A DNA stretch of 64,000 nt from Papilionanthe hookeriana x Papilionanthe teres (GCA_022702705.1 CM040425.1:9502001-9566000), one strand, 5' to 3'. Positions 20,889 through 33,040 are shown, numbered from the stretch's first letter. Notes: generated from the sequence alone by a model not told the origin. A program made the numbers and translations.

Positions 20889-22535
20889 TGATCCAAGGGA
20901 AAAAGGTTAAGATTTTCATGCCTATTTTATACTGATTTAGATGATATTGCACTTTAAAGAAGGGTATTTTTGGTGTTTTTTCTGCAGGAATGAAGATTTA
21001 AGGAAAAAAGGAGCGAAAATATGCAAAAAGGAGCGAATTTGGAGCAAAAAGGACAAAAATATGTAAATTTGACCTAAGGCACCGACAGTGAGTTCAATGG
21101 CGCCGACGGCATGACTTTCCCGAGAGTTCAGAATTAATTCCAAGGGAGGCTGCCGACGGTGGAGATCGAGGCCGCCGACGGCGGGATCTGCGGTTGTTTC
21201 ACAATATTTGTTGAATCTGGATGATTTTCGAAGGGATGCCTGGAAAACCTTGGAGACTCTTCAACAACTTTAAAAAAGAACTTTTTAGGCAAAAAAATTG
21301 TCCTTTTGGAGTCCTCTAAACAGTCACTTAGAGTCTATAAAAAGTACTCTTAGAGATTTCTAATAGTTACTTAGTGTCCTATATAGAGTCCACTAGTGTC
21401 AAATGTTAGTAGTATGTATTAATTAGTGAGTTCAAATAAAGGTTGTGAGGAATTCCTCGAAGGATAGTAAGAGTAGAAGGGAAGTGAGAGATCTCTTTTG
21501 CAATGGCGTTTCGAAAGAGGATTCTGTGTACTATAAAGAAGGAAGAAATTCAGAGGAACTTCAAGGAGTTTCTTGGGGAGGAATTTGAGATAAATAGTGT
21601 TTATTTATTTTATTTTGTAATACTTTACTTTTATGTATGAAATCCAAGTTTTATTGCATCCTCTCCATGAATTCTGAGTATTTGTTCTCTTTCTCCCAAT
21701 TTTGATATTTTTGTGATATGATAAATAGAATTAATGTGGCGTAAAAGATTTTAAACAAGTTGTGATAATATTTAACTTAGATCTTAATTTACTTTCAATC
21801 TGTCCAATTGAATAGTTAAAATTTGTTGAGTTTAACAATTATAGTAATAATTACATCTGATATTCAGGGAGGTCAAAGTCCTTGGAAAGAAGGAGCAAAT
21901 AAATAGGGAAATAATATTAATCGGGCTTAGAATTGGAGATTTTAGAGTGACAGACTAAAACCCTCGATTTGGTCCTATCGTTTGGGTGCTGAAGTGCAGA
22001 TTGTTAGCCCTCAGGCGAGGGGAACGTGGGAGCTCCGAAGTGAGAGCTGGTATCCTCCCAGCCTAGCCGTAGATTTAGTAACCAAGCATAGGATTAGTTA
22101 ATGTTCTTTATGCTTAGACCAAAGGGTAAAGAATATATATGCTCCTATTCGGCACAACAACATTTTAAAACTAATTCTAATTAACTATTCACTTAAATAT
22201 CTTAACAAAGGAGAAAGATTATTTCTTATATATTTGAACTTAACATTAGTAGTTTTAGTTAATTTTTAGTAGAACTAGTTTAATTTAAACTTCATATTAT
22301 TCTCGATTGCTTATTAATGACAGATAGGTAATTTCGATTTATTTGTGATTCTCAATTGATTTCTATAATCCTAGTTTGTAGCCTCTAAAATATTCCCTGT
22401 GGGATCGATACTGGGGTTTTTAAAGAAAACACTATATTACTTGAGCGATACGTATACTTGCGTTTAAAGGTAACTCTACGATTAAAAGATTATAATATAT
22501 AATTGTTACTAAAATTAAAATTATCCTCCAGGTTA
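20889..22535 (+). repeat. Athila-2 5' LTR
   Basis: About 1.65 kb from TGATCCAAGG to the GGTTA preceding the first PBS. U3 has a GC-palindrome cassette (21078-21190) and a TATAAAAAG box near 21336. If the inner PBS at 22630 is the functional one, the LTR extends to GGTCA at 22622. Confidence 0.85.
21078..21190 (+). promoter_or_regulatory. GC-palindrome cassette in the Athila-2 U3
   Basis: GC-rich motifs around GCCGACGGC in two groups, separated by an AT-rich spacer containing GAATTAATT. The same layout and spacer recur before ORF3a (28261-28372) and ORF3b (30074-30187) of this element. Confidence 0.65.
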
Positions 22536-22541
22536 AGTTTT

Positions 22542-22559
22542 TGGCGCTATTGCTGAGGA
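22542..22559 (+). other. Athila-2 outer PBS
   Basis: TGGCGCTATTGCTGAGGA, tRNA-Asp type with several mismatches. It is the counterpart of the site at 34677. Confidence 0.7.
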
Positions 22560-22629
22560 TTTAGATCTTTTAGTAGTGGTGTTGAATTCTTATATTTTTA
22601 AATATATTATAAATCGTGGTCAAGTCAAT

Positions 22630-22648
22630 TGGCGCCGTTCTTTGGGGA
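22630..22648 (+). other. Athila-2 inner PBS
   Basis: TGGCGCCGTTCTTTGGGGA, 88 bp after the outer site and preceded by its own GGTCAAG. The first ten bases match tRNA-Asp perfectly. Confidence 0.6.
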
Positions 22649-22781
22649 ATATAATTGGAATATAATATAATTAGAGTATAACATAATTAGAGTAACATAT
22701 AATTTATGACTGTTAGAAAACTTTTTAATAGAATTGCAACTTATTTAGTTAACTATTTTACTATGTACTGATTTTGATTGT

Positions 22782-24273
22782 ATGCATAAATTTAGTTCTG
22801 AAAATCTTATACCCTACGATTCAGAATTAGAACGCACTGTTAGGAGAATTAGAAAAGTAAGAAAATAACTTATAAATTCTGAAACAGTAGAAAACAACGT
22901 AAACAACCAAAGAATATAAAATGAACATCAATCTAGACCATTAAGAGATTACACTAACCATACATTAGATGAAATTCACTTAACTATCCAAAATTCTGAT
23001 GTAGCCGCTAATTCATTTGAGCTTAAACCTGCAATTATCCAAATAGTACAAAATAATCAATTTGGTGAAACTTAAAATAAAGATCCTAATTTACATCTAG
23101 CAAGTTTCTTAGAACTTTGTGCTACTTTTAAGTACGATAGAGTGTCTGATGATGCTGTCAGACTTAGACTTTTTCCTTTTTGCTAAGGAATAAGGCTAAG
23201 GCTTGGTTAAATTTATTAGCACCTCGATCTATTAGAACTTGGGGAGAATTTTCACAAAAATTCTTATCGAAATATTTTCCACCATCTAAGACTGCTAAGC
23301 TTAGAAATGATATCACATCTTTCAGTCAGTAGAGGGAGAATCAATATATGAATCTTGGGAAAGATTTAAAGAACAACTTAGGAAATGTCCACCTCATGCT
23401 TTACCAGATTGGTTAATTATTCAAACATTTTATAATGGATAAGTAGGATCTCTTAGATAAATAATTGACGCTGTTGTTGGTGGATCACTAATGTCTAATC
23501 CTTTTGATGAAGCCTATGCGTTATTAGAAGAAATGGCTACCAATAATTTTCATTGGCATGCTGAAAGGGTAAATCCTAAGAGAGTAGCCAATATTCAAGA
23601 TTCTGATGCTTTAACTATGATAGTTTCTCAAATTGATGCTCTGTCAAAGAAAATAGATCGATACAGAATGAATCGTTCTCAAACACCTCCAGTGTTGAAA
23701 GAAAATTCATTAGGAAAAATTGTAGATGCTCAATCTTTATATGAAATTATAAATGTAATAAATAATAGACAAAATAACCCTTACTCAAACTATTATAATT
23801 CGAGTTGGAAAAATCATCCAAACTTTAATTGGAATAACCAAGGTAATGCAAATCCTATTAATCCTCAGTGGGGGAACAATCTTGTAAACCCATTAGGAAA
23901 TATAAACAACCACGGTAATTCTAATTATAAACCTTCTAATCCACCGGGTTTTTATAATAATTCATAATTTAATATGAAGAAGTTGTCTATGGAAAAATTA
24001 GTTCTGAATATGGGTACTCAATTACAAGGTCAAGGAGTTGCTATTAAAAATATAGAAAACCAATTGGGCCAAATTGCTTCTGCATTAAGCAATAGACCTG
24101 TTGGAACTTAACCTAGCAATGTTGAAGTAAATCTTAAAGATCAAGAAAAAGAACAAATTAAAGCTATTCAATTGAGAAGTGGAAAAGAGTTGGAAACAAG
24201 AGTTTAAAAAGAAACTGTAGTTGAAAAGGAGAAAGAAGAAACTTAAGGAGAAAATGAAAGTTTATATCCTGAT
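22782..24273 (+). pseudogene. Athila-2 gag
   Basis: The start at 22782 (MHKFSSENLIPYDSELE) matches the other copies. Capsid blocks are NNQFGE, LHLASFLELCATFKY, TWGEFSQKFLSKYFPPSK and CPPHALPDWLIIQTFYNG. From 23491 a 158-codon open stretch covers SNPFDEAYALLEEMATNNFHW and the Asn-rich NPYSNYYNSSWKNHPNFNW. The coil segment has one heptad-type unit (QLQGQG), and IQLRSGKELE closes the gene. Stops at about 22868, 23072 and 23439-23460, plus a frameshift near 23183, make it a pseudogene. No zinc knuckle is visible. Confidence 0.85.
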
Positions 24274-24966
24274 TTTCCTCTGAAACGTATGAAAATTACT
24301 ATTGAAAAACCACCACCACCATTTCCTCAAAGACTAAAGCAACAAGATAAAGGGAAAAGATATGCTAAATTCATAAACATTATGAAAAAATTATCAATAA
24401 ATATTCCTTTTGTTGAAGCTTTGGAACAAACGCCTGATTATGTTAAATTTATGAAGGATATACTCAACTAAAAGAGAAAGTTACTAGATTACGAGACTGT
24501 AGCACTCAGCGAAGAGTGTAGTGCAATAATTCAGAGAAAGCTTCCTAAAAAACTTAAAGAACCTGGTAGTTTCAGTATCTCGTGTGCTATTGGTGAAAAA
24601 TTTTATAGGCGAGTATTATGTGATTTACGAGCTAGTATAAATTTCATGCCTCTATTAACTTTTAAAAGATTAGGAATTGGAGAGATATCACCAACTTCTG
24701 TAACTCTACAGTTAGCTGGTCGATCTATTACACATCCTAAAGGAGTTGTAGAAGATGTTCTGATCAAGGTTTATAAGTTTTTCTTCTCGGTGGACTTTAT
24801 CATCTTTGATATGGAAGAAGATAAAGAAATACCAATCATTTTAGGAAGACCATTCCTAGCTACATGAAGAGCCATGATAGATGTCCAAAAAGGAGAATTG
24901 ACAATGAGAGCAAATGATCAAGAGGTAATTTTTAACATCTCAAGGTCAATGAAATATCCTTCAATA
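24274..24966 (+). pseudogene. Athila-2 aspartic protease
   Basis: NIPFVEALEQTPDYVKFM leads into the protease. The active site reads CDLRASINFMPL: the Gly of DLGAS is Arg (codon 24628-24630), which should inactivate the enzyme. ISPTSVTLQLAGRSITHPKGVVEDVL and LGRPFLAT match the copies at 8028-8363 and 36459-36962. There are stops at 24471 and 24867. Confidence 0.85.
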
Positions 24967-26290
24967 TAAAAAGATGAATGTTTTAGAATGGATATATGTG
25001 TTTATCTGAAAAGAGAATATTTTAAGGAAAATTATGAGGAAAAAGAAGATATAGAAAATGATTATGATGAAATTGATAGTGAAGAAGCTGATTATAATTG
25101 GGAGAAATATGAAACGCTTAATTTAACGACACTAGAAAACGAAAGATTAATACCATCTATTGTAAAACCCCTGAACTTGAAGTATGTATTTTTAGGAGAG
25201 TTTTCAACATTACTAGTAATTGTATCCTCAGACTTAAATGAAATTCAAGAACAAAATTAGTGGATACATTCAAAAATCATAAAAAAGCTTTTGGTTGGAT
25301 GTTAGGTGATATTAATGGAATTAATCCTTCAATTTGTATGCACAGAATTTTATTAAATGAGGAACATAAACCTAGAATTGACCCTCAAAGGAGACTGAAC
25401 CCTATAATGATAGAAATAGTTAAAAAAGAGATTTTAAAGTGGTTAGATGCTGGAATTATATATCATATTTTGGATTGTACTTGGGTAAGTCCAATTCATT
25501 GTGTTCCTAAGAAAGGAGGAGTAACTATTGAAGTAAATGAAAATAATGAATTAATACCTTTCAAACAAGTTTATAGATGACGTATTTGTATTGACTATCA
25601 AAAATTAAATGCCGCCACCCAGAAAGATCACTTTGCTCTTCCTTTTCTAGATCAAATGTTGGATAGACTTGTTGGACACAAGTACTACTATTTTCTGAAT
25701 GGATATACTGGTTACCATAAAATACTTATTGCTCATCGGGATCAAGAGAAAACAACTTTTACTAGTCCTTATGGAACTTTTTCTTTTAGAAGAATGCCTT
25801 TTGGAATATGTACTGCACCTGCAACATTCCATAGATGTATGATGTCTATCTTTAGTAAATTAATAGATAATGGAAAAGAAGTATTTATGGATTATTTCTC
25901 TGTGTTTGGAACATCATTTGACGCATTTTTAAATCATCTTGAAAAAGTTTTGGAGCTATGTGAAAGAACTAACTTAGTTCTAAATTGGGAAAAATGTCAA
26001 TTTACGGTTGCAGGAGGAATTGTATTAGGACATAAAATTTTAGAAAATGGCATGGAAGCAGACCCTACAAAAATTCAAGTAATAGCTAAATTACCACCTC
26101 CTACTACAGTGAGAGGGGTAAGAAGTTTTCTTGGACATGTTGGTTTCTACAGTCGCTATATTAAAGATTTTTTTAAAAATTACTAAACCTCTATGCCAAC
26201 TTTTAGAAAAAGACACAAAATTTGAATTTACCGAAAACTGCTTGAATGTTTTTGAGTTATGAAAGGAAAAACTAATCACAGCACCTGTAA
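24967..26290 (+). pseudogene. Athila-2 reverse transcriptase
   Basis: The connector IPSIVKPLNLKYVFLG (25150-25200) precedes RT. Blocks seen are WVSPIHCVPKKGG, RICIDYQKLNAAT, FLDQMLDRLVGH, FTSPYGTFSFRRMPFGICTAPATFHRCM and VLNWEKCQF. The catalytic box is VFMDYF: the second Asp of the YMDD-type motif is Tyr (25893-25895), so it should be inactive. KLPPPTTVRGVRSFLGHVGFYSRYI closes the domain. Stops at 25260 and 25578 and a frameshift near 26180 break the frame. Confidence 0.85.
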
Positions 26291-26856
26291 TAGTTTCACC
26301 TGATTGGGAGAAACCATTCAAATTAATGTGTGACGCTAGTGATTATGCTATTGGAGCAGTTCTTGGTCAAAGATATGATAAAATTTTTAAGATTATATAC
26401 TACACTAGTAGAACTCTTATCGATGTTCAAATTAACTACAGAGTTACTGAAAAAGAGTTACTAGCTATTGTGTATGCTTTTGATAAATTTAGATCATATT
26501 TAATTGGAACTAAATGTATTGTGCATACTGATCACTCAGCTATTAAATATCTGATGCAAGAATTCAACTTTATGGTGATTGATAGAGAACCAAGATTAAT
26601 TAGATGGGTACATTTAATGCAAGAATTCAATTTTATGGTGATTGATAGAAAAGAAACTGACAATCAAATTGCTGATGATTTGTTGATACTGGAATATCAT
26701 GAATCATTTGATACCGACAATGAAATTGCAGATAGTTTCCCTGATGAAAAACTTTATAATATTAGTGAGTGGAAAATACCTTGGTATGCTAATATTATTA
26801 ACTATATTGTAAGGGATATTTTTCCACCTATGCTAACTTTGAAACAACAGAAATAA
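26291..26856 (+). pseudogene. Athila-2 RNase H
   Basis: From about 26326 a 176-codon open stretch reads CDASDYAIGAVLG, TEKELLAIVYAFDKF and IVHTDHSAIKYL, which hold the three acidic active-site residues. It then contains an odd repeat of MQEFNFMVIDR (see the repeat at 26554-26650) where Athila-1 has a Lys-rich segment. DNQIADDLLILEYHES and a linker to integrase follow. The stop at 26854 interrupts the polyprotein. Confidence 0.85.
26554..26650 (+). repeat. 34-bp patch duplication inside RNase H
   Basis: 26554-26587 and 26617-26650 are nearly identical (a C/T change, plus one base at the end). Athila-1 has only the second copy at this place and an unrelated Lys-rich sequence at the first. The first copy thus replaced local sequence, keeping frame and adding about five codons. 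Confidence 0.85.
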
Positions 26857-28043
26857 TTCATTCATGATGTAAAAGCATATTTTTGGATGAACCATATTTA
26901 TATAAGCAATGTAACTAACATTATGAAGAAACTGAACAAATTATTCAAAAATTTCATGATTCTGAATTTGGTGGACATTTTGGCATTGACAAAACTGCGC
27001 ATAAAATTTTTCAAGCTGGATTTTATTGGCCTACTCTTTTTAGAGTTGTTTACAGATATATCAAAACTTGTGATAGATGCCAACGAGTAAGTAATATATC
27101 TTGAAGAAATGAGACGCCTCTGAATTTCATGTTAGAAGTGGAAATTTTTTATGTTTGGGTATTAGATTTCATGGGACCATTTATTCATTCATTTGGCAAT
27201 TTATATATTTTAATTGCAGTTAATTATGTTTCAAAGTGGATTGAAGCACAAGTTTTACCTCTTCGTGATGCTAAAAGTGTTTCAAGTTTCTTAATGAAAA
27301 ATATTTTCACAAGATACAAAATGCCGAGAGTGATTATCACTGATGGTGGATCCCATCTTAAGAATAAAAACATTCAAAGATTGGCAGAAAAATTTAATAT
27401 TGTTCATAGATTCCCTACTGCCTATCATCCTCAAACCAGTGGTTTAGCTGAAGTTTCTAGTCATGAGATTAAACAAATTTTAGAAAAGACTGTAATTCCT
27501 AATAGAGTAGATTAGTCTACAAGACTGGATACTACATTATGGGCGTACAAGACTGCTTATAAAACTCCAATTGGTATGACTTCTTACAGGCTTATATATG
27601 GAAAAGCTTGTCACTTAGCAGTGGAATTAGAGCATGAAGCAATTGGGTGATTAAATAATAACTATAATTTGAAAAATGTTGGTGAGAAGAGATTGTTGCA
27701 ATTGAATGAATTAAAAGAATTAAGAAATGAATCTTATGATAACGACAAAATTTATTAGGCAAACCTGAAGTTAATGCATGATCAGAAGATTAACCAGAAG
27801 AGATTTGAACCAGGACAAGAAGTTTTTCTTTATAATACAATGTTGAAATTATTTCCTGAGAAATTGAAATCTCGTTGGTTAGGACCCTTTACTGTGATTC
27901 AGGTTTACACTTATGGAGCTATTGAAATTGAAGATCAAAGGACTGGGAATAGATTTAATGTAAATGGACACAAATTAAAACCATATTTTGAAGGTAAAAG
28001 ACCAAATTATGAAGAGGTTTTAATGCTCAGTCAACCTGAATAA
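26857..28043 (+). pseudogene. Athila-2 integrase
   Basis: The zinc-binding part is frameshifted (26887-27100): in another frame one can see GGHFG and CDRCQRV. The core from 27129 reads VWVLDFMGPF with the first catalytic Asp kept (27165-27167), VIITDGGSHL with the second, and EVSSHEI with the Glu. The C-terminal part has FEPGQEVFLYNT, LKSRWLGPFTV and LKPYFEGKRPN, ending at 28043. Stops at 27513, 27648 and 27757. The catalytic triad is complete, unlike Athila-1, but the frame is broken. Confidence 0.85.
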
Positions 28044-28065
28044 CACCTGAATAGGTCAGGCTAAT

Positions 28066-28102
28066 GAAGTTAAACCAAGCGCTTTATGAGAGGCAACTCA
28101 TA
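28066..28102 (+). other. Conserved post-integrase motif
   Basis: GTTAAACCAAGCGCTTTATG followed by AGAGGCAACTCA, the counterpart of the GGGAGGCAACCC motif at 4831-4860, 20-60 bp after the pol stop. Confidence 0.55.
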
Positions 28103-28260
28103 GTTATCTTTATTTGATGTGTGTGTGTTTGAATTTGTTGCTAGTTTGTTGTAATATTGAATTCTACTACTTATATTTGACCTTTGATTATCAATAATTT
28201 GGATCCATATAGAAAATTTGGAATGTGAAGGACCACGGCGTAAAGTACAAATTTTTGCCT

Positions 28261-28372
28261 AGGGTGTCGACGGTATGCTTGACGCCACCGACAGTAGGTT
28301 TTTCCCAAGAACCCTGGAATTAATTACATAAGGCTCTTCGACAGCGCCTTCGAGGCCGCCGACCGCGGGATC
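28261..28372 (+). promoter_or_regulatory. GC-palindrome cassette upstream of Athila-2 ORF3a
   Basis: Aligns over its whole length with the LTR cassette at 21078-21190, including the AT-rich spacer GAATTAATT and the closing GAGGCCGCCGAC..GCGGGATC. A TATAAA lies 60 bp downstream (28438-28443), 70 bp before the ORF3a ATG. Confidence 0.65.
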
Positions 28373-28513
28373 GATGAGTGGTCAGTTTTTTCAAATTCGA
28401 AATAACAGTTTTTGGTAGTTTTTAGCAAATTTGTCCCTTATAAACTCCCATGGACGGTTCCTAAACAATCCAATTCCCAAAAATAATTGGAAACCACTTT
28501 CAAGTCCTCTCTA

Positions 28514-29673
28514 ATGGCCTCAAATTCAGTAGATTACCCTAGATTTCAAGTTTACAACCAAAGAAATTTCATCAGTGCCGAGGCACAGGGACTTTTCAAC
28601 AAGTTGATGTCTAGGAGAAGACTAATTAAAGAAAGATGATTCGTTAATCGAGGATTATACAATTCTTTGTTACCAATTGAAGAAAAGATTCTGCGGCGAA
28701 GATGGGAAGTGTTTTGCTATACTACTTTCGCATTAGTCGTTCTAGTGGTTAAGGAATTCTACGCTAATTTACATGGAATTAACCAAGGAAGCCTCTATGT
28801 GCAAAGTAGGTGGCTAACATTCAATTCTGGAAGAATTAATGAGTTATGTATGCTTGAGAATGTTTCTGTCTAGCATTATTCAAATTTTGTGCCAATGAGA
28901 GATATAATGAATGAAAGATACCAATATTTGATGGACGAAATCGATGACTGGTAAGTTAGACAAAAAGGGTACGTTAATTTTTCTGCAACACTATTAAATC
29001 CCGTTTCAAAGAATTGGCACTTTTTCATATCTGTGAAGTTATTGCCGACATGAAAATCGGCAAAGTCACGAAAGAAAGTGCAATTTTAAACTACTGCATT
29101 CAAATGGGATGTCCCATTGATATTGGATCGATTATTGTGAAATCTGTGTTTTGTCTGATCGTTTAAGGATCATCCTAAGGGCTTGGACATCCTTCCACAA
29201 TATTCTCAATATGCAGTTTGTTTCAAGTTTCGGAAGAGATTTGGGAGAAAACTCTGTTACCCTTGAAACTTTTAGACCCAACTCGTATGTTCCCAGTCAA
29301 TGTTGAGGAGAATGACATGGGCGTGATCATGGATCAAGCATCTCAGGATTCTATTTCTATTCAACCTCTAGTAGTAGACAAGACACTGATGATCTTACAC
29401 CGAATCAAGAATCTGGAGAAGTAGGTACAAAATTTAATGAGTAGAGTTAACAATATGTCTAATTTCTTCGACCATATTGATTGGAGGATGAAAGAATATT
29501 TTGATCATACTGGGTAATTTGAAGTGAGTCTGATACACTTGATGAAGAAGATGGGATGGATTGATGAAGATTCAACTAAAGAATTCCCATTCCGACCTTT
29601 TTACAACATGTTTGTCCATGTTCAAGCAATGGGTGATATCAGAGGAGAAACCAGTACAGATTCTGAAGAGTAG
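28514..29673 (+). pseudogene. Athila-2 ORF3a: putative plant transposon protein domain
   Basis: Starts MASNSVDYPRFQVYNQRNF at 28514; homology with Athila-1 ORF3a begins at RNFISAEAQ/RKFVSPEAQ. Blocks in order are RRRLIKER, RRRWEVFCYTT, VVKEFYANLHGINQG, LYVQSRWLTF, LLNPVSKNWHFF, GLGHP in shifted frame, FPVNVEEND and an acidic end (TSTDSEE). It is broken by a TGA after IKER (28637), stops at 28871 and 28952, a one-base deletion near 29052 and a stop near 29164. No secretion signal or membrane span. It is a paralogue of ORF3b. Function unknown. Confidence 0.75.
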
Positions 29674-30549
29674 TAAAATTGAATTGATTTATTTGTTTTT
29701 TTATTTATTTTTTTAAGTAGTGTTTGAATTGAACTTTTATTGTGTTTGCTTTCATAGTTTGCTTTTTAATCTTAGTATAGATGAGATTATGATTGAAATG
29801 TTTGTTTTCAGCATTTTAGGTATTATAGTTTGGATTGCAACGCTGATTAATAGATTTAGGTTGAGAAAATACCTGTTTATGTGTGTTATGTATTGTTTGT
29901 GTAAACACATGGATTCAATATATAAATGTGAAGTTTTGTTGTGTTCATGTTTATTTATGTTAATACGTCACTTAGGCACTTAAAATATATGATTAAAAGG
30001 ATCGAATGGATGACGACGAGGCTTAAAATTGACCAAAATCACAAAAATTTGAAAAATGATCAAATTTTGAGAATCTCGCCGACGGAGCGCTCGAGGCCAC
30101 CGATGGCGCAATTTTCCTTAGAAGAATGAAATTTAATTCAATAAAGTCCACCTACGGCGCGCTCGAGGCCTCCGACGGTGAGATCGCGAAAATTACCTAT
30201 TTATCGCGATTTTGACCGTTCAAATGCCACTAGTCATCGTCTTCTTCCCCTTTTTACCTGAAAAGTTGACCTAGGGCTTGATAGATCTCAGATTTGGAGC
30301 GATTTCAACATATTCTAACACCTGATTTCATCTTCCCTTAGTAAGAGCTTCACTCCAATGTAAAAATTTGTTTATTTTCACCATGAATTTCTTTAACATT
30401 AAGAAATTTTGGGAAATTTGAAAATGTGTAGGAACGACTTAGAAGGAATTCATGGAATGTGACTTAGATTGTTTAAACCCCATTTAGAAGCCATTGTATT
30501 ATTATTTTGGAGATTAGTTTGGATTTTTGTGATTTTGATATATCAAATA
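29674..30549 (+). other. Spacer between ORF3a and ORF3b of Athila-2
   Basis: No gene. 29674-30060 is AT-rich. The GC-palindrome cassette (30074-30187) follows, then a leader (30240-30549) conserved with Athila-1, with GATTTCATCTTCCCTTAGTA and AGAGCTTCACTCC. The leader is conserved better than expected for random spacer. Confidence 0.6.
30074..30187 (+). promoter_or_regulatory. GC-palindrome cassette upstream of Athila-2 ORF3b
   Basis: Third cassette of this element: CTCGCCGACGGAGCGCTCGAGG, AT-rich spacer with TTTAATTC, then GGCGCGCTCGAGG and CCGACGGTGAGATCGCG. A TATA-like CCTATTTATC follows at once (30196-30205). Confidence 0.6.
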
Positions 30550-31714
30550 ATGGATCCCCAACAAAAGAGAAGACTCATATTCAACAAATCTCGATTCATA
30601 CATGCGGAAATCACAATCAAGGTACAATTCAGTCTATCAAAGTAAGAAGTGCATCAAAGATCGAGTTTTCGAGAATCCTGGAGAAGTAGAAAGAGTTATC
30701 AAAGAGAGAGGATGAAAGAACTTCTGTTACATAACAAATAGAGCAGCTATTGAAGTTGTGAGGGAGTTCTACTTCAATCTTACTCAACTTGAGGACGAGC
30801 CTGTCCAAGTAAGGGGATTTTCTGTCGACTTTAAGGCTAATCGCATTAAAACTTTTTACGAGCTTCACGACTATTTTTATAACGAGTATGAAACATTTGG
30901 AACAATGGAGGATCCATTGAATTATGTTATTGTCTTTCTCACATATGGGAAAGGAGTTTGGAAAATTAAAAATCATGAATGGATTAACTTTCCATTGTCC
31001 ATGATGAATGTCACTACTAAGGAATTGCATTATTTCATTTGTTCGACTCTGCTACGCACTTACCATCATAGTGAAGTCTCGAGAGACGGGGTACGTTCTG
31101 AATTTCTGTATTCAGAACAACAGAAGTATAAATGTGGGGAGAATAATCTACAAGAATATTATGGCCACTACGAAGTGTGAGACAAGTGGATATTTAGGGC
31201 ATCCTGTCCTCATATATGCACTTTTTCAATTATCTGGTGTTGAAGCGAGAGATGATGAGAAATGCGTGTATCTGATGAAACCCATTAGTAAGTCAAATAT
31301 AAAGACTTATGAATCCCATGAGGAATGGAGATCAGGGAGTAGGAGTAAGGCACCTTCTACTACTAGCTATGACCTTCCTACCTCTAGTCCCTCTACCTTA
31401 TATAATCTGATGAATGCCATGACCCTGCAGAGGAAAGTTTTGAACAGTTGGATGAAAAATTATTAAGAATTAATCACTGGATTGAAGGTTTAGAGACAAG
31501 ACACGGTCATGATAGTGAGTATCTTCAGAGGCACTCTGATTTTGAGATTGCATATTATGATGCTCAGGCCAGATACTACAGAGGAGAGCCTGATGTGACT
31601 TTTCCAGAATGCCCTAGGTATACTCAGTATAGCCCAATCCTCTTGCTGACCAAGGTGATGAGGATGTTGTATGGGATTTTGATGATTGATATTTCTGATA
31701 GTGATGTGATGTGA
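30550..31714 (+). pseudogene. Athila-2 ORF3b: putative plant transposon protein domain
   Basis: Starts MDPQQKRR at 30550, like Athila-1 ORF3b. After a stop and frameshift it continues VIKERG, VVREFYFNLTQ, VQVRGFSVDFKANRIKTFYEL, FGTMEDPLNYVIVFLT, KGVWKIKNHEWI, LHYFICSTLLRTYHHSEVSRDGV, then a frameshift, LGHPVLIYALFQLSGVEARD and the C-terminal YLQRHSDFEIAYYDAQ. It is longer at its C-terminus than the Athila-1 copy, ending at 31714. There are at least three frameshifts. It matches ORF3a in the order of its core blocks. No export signal. Confidence 0.75.
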
Positions 31715-32170
31715 TGTGTTTGTTTGTTTTAGTTTTGTTATTGTATTTTAAACTTTTATTGTATCATGTGGACTATGCTTATTTCTGGGATATGTGTGTG
31801 ATTTGGTAGTTTGCATTTTCATTCTCGATGTTTGTGATATTTGTGATGATAATAGTAATTGTGAACTGAATAGTCTAAAATAGTAAATTGTTTGTTCTGT
31901 GTTGAGAAATACATATGTCCCGTGTAGTGTAGTTAATTGTTTTTGTTTGTTGTTTAGTTTTATATACTTGTTTTAAAATCTCATTACCCCAGCAAATTTT
32001 ATAAACTTTTATATGTGTAGAAAGGCTTTTAAATATTTCAGGTTAGTTGAAGTTAAAATTGTGAGAAGAACCTATAAATTTCAAAAAGACAAAAATGCCT
32101 AAAGTGCAAAGCTATGAATTTTATATTCAAAATTTTTCTTTCCACCATATACTATTTCTATTATAGAAAA

Positions 32171-32195
32171 CTTTAAGTTTGGAGGTGGGGAGAAG
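32171..32195 (+). promoter_or_regulatory. Internal polypurine-like tract
   Basis: CTTTAAGTTTGGAGGTGGGG, then AGAAG, about 870 bp before the LTR. It is closer to the usual Athila polypurine tract than the one actually next to the LTR. Counterpart of 785-802 in Athila-1. Confidence 0.45.
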
Positions 32196-32507
32196 AATTT
32201 TAACTATTATATATTCTCAATCAACATATTTTTAAAAATTATAACATGATTTCTTGATAAAATTTAGTTTAGATAACTATATTTAGATTTTATCTAAATA
32301 TTATAGAAAATTCAAAGAAATATTTTTGGTAATGAAAATCAGTTTTGTAAGTTAAGATATCTAGTATAAAAAGATAAGACAATAATTAACAATTTAAAGT
32401 AAATAAAAAATATATTTTGAAATATTAAGAATCTTAGGAAATTAGTTGAGAAAGAAAAGATTGAGATTCAATAATGTAAAAACTATGAAGTACATATAAG
32501 GTAAAGA

Positions 32508-32708
32508 ATGTTTGAAAGTTTCAAATTTAGGAAAAGAGTGAAGTTCAAAATTATTAACAGGCTATCCATATATAGTAATCCTCTCTTGAAAAATAAAAAG
32601 AAAAAGAAAAGGATTGAAAAACAATCCCTGAAAAGAAAAGAAAAAGTAAGTGAGGAGAAGCTTGAGGAGATGCCTTATCAAAAATTAGCCTCACTTGGAT
32701 TAATCTAA
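32508..32708 (+). CDS. candidate small basic ORF in the Athila 3' region (66 codons)
   Basis: Lys-rich frame with KFKIINRLS, a poly-Lys centre and SEEKLEEMPYQKLASL, matching the frame at 234-431. No known domain. Retained frame in two copies is the only support. Confidence 0.2.
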   Translation: MFESFKFRKRVKFKIINRLSIYSNPLLKNKKKKKRIEKQSLKRKEKVSEEKLEEMPYQKLASLGLI

Positions 32709-33040
32709 AGAGAAAACGAAAAGCATTTCTGAACTTATATTTATGACTAGTTCTTTTTACTTTTAGTTTCCTCATGAATTTCCTATCTTCTAAATATTCT
32801 AAGTGAAATAATATTCTAACATAGAGTCATTCTTGAAATGAATAGAAAACTAGAACTCTTAGACTTGATGACTAGATAGCCTTGTACCTGCAAAATTAAT
32901 CTAATTACTTGAAAATATTTCTAAGAATTCTTGCTTTAATATTTATTCAAATCAAAATTGTAGTATTTTTGAATTAAAACTTTACCACAATGAATCATAA
33001 CATTTATGTAGTACTAAAGATTACTTGAGGACAAGTAATG

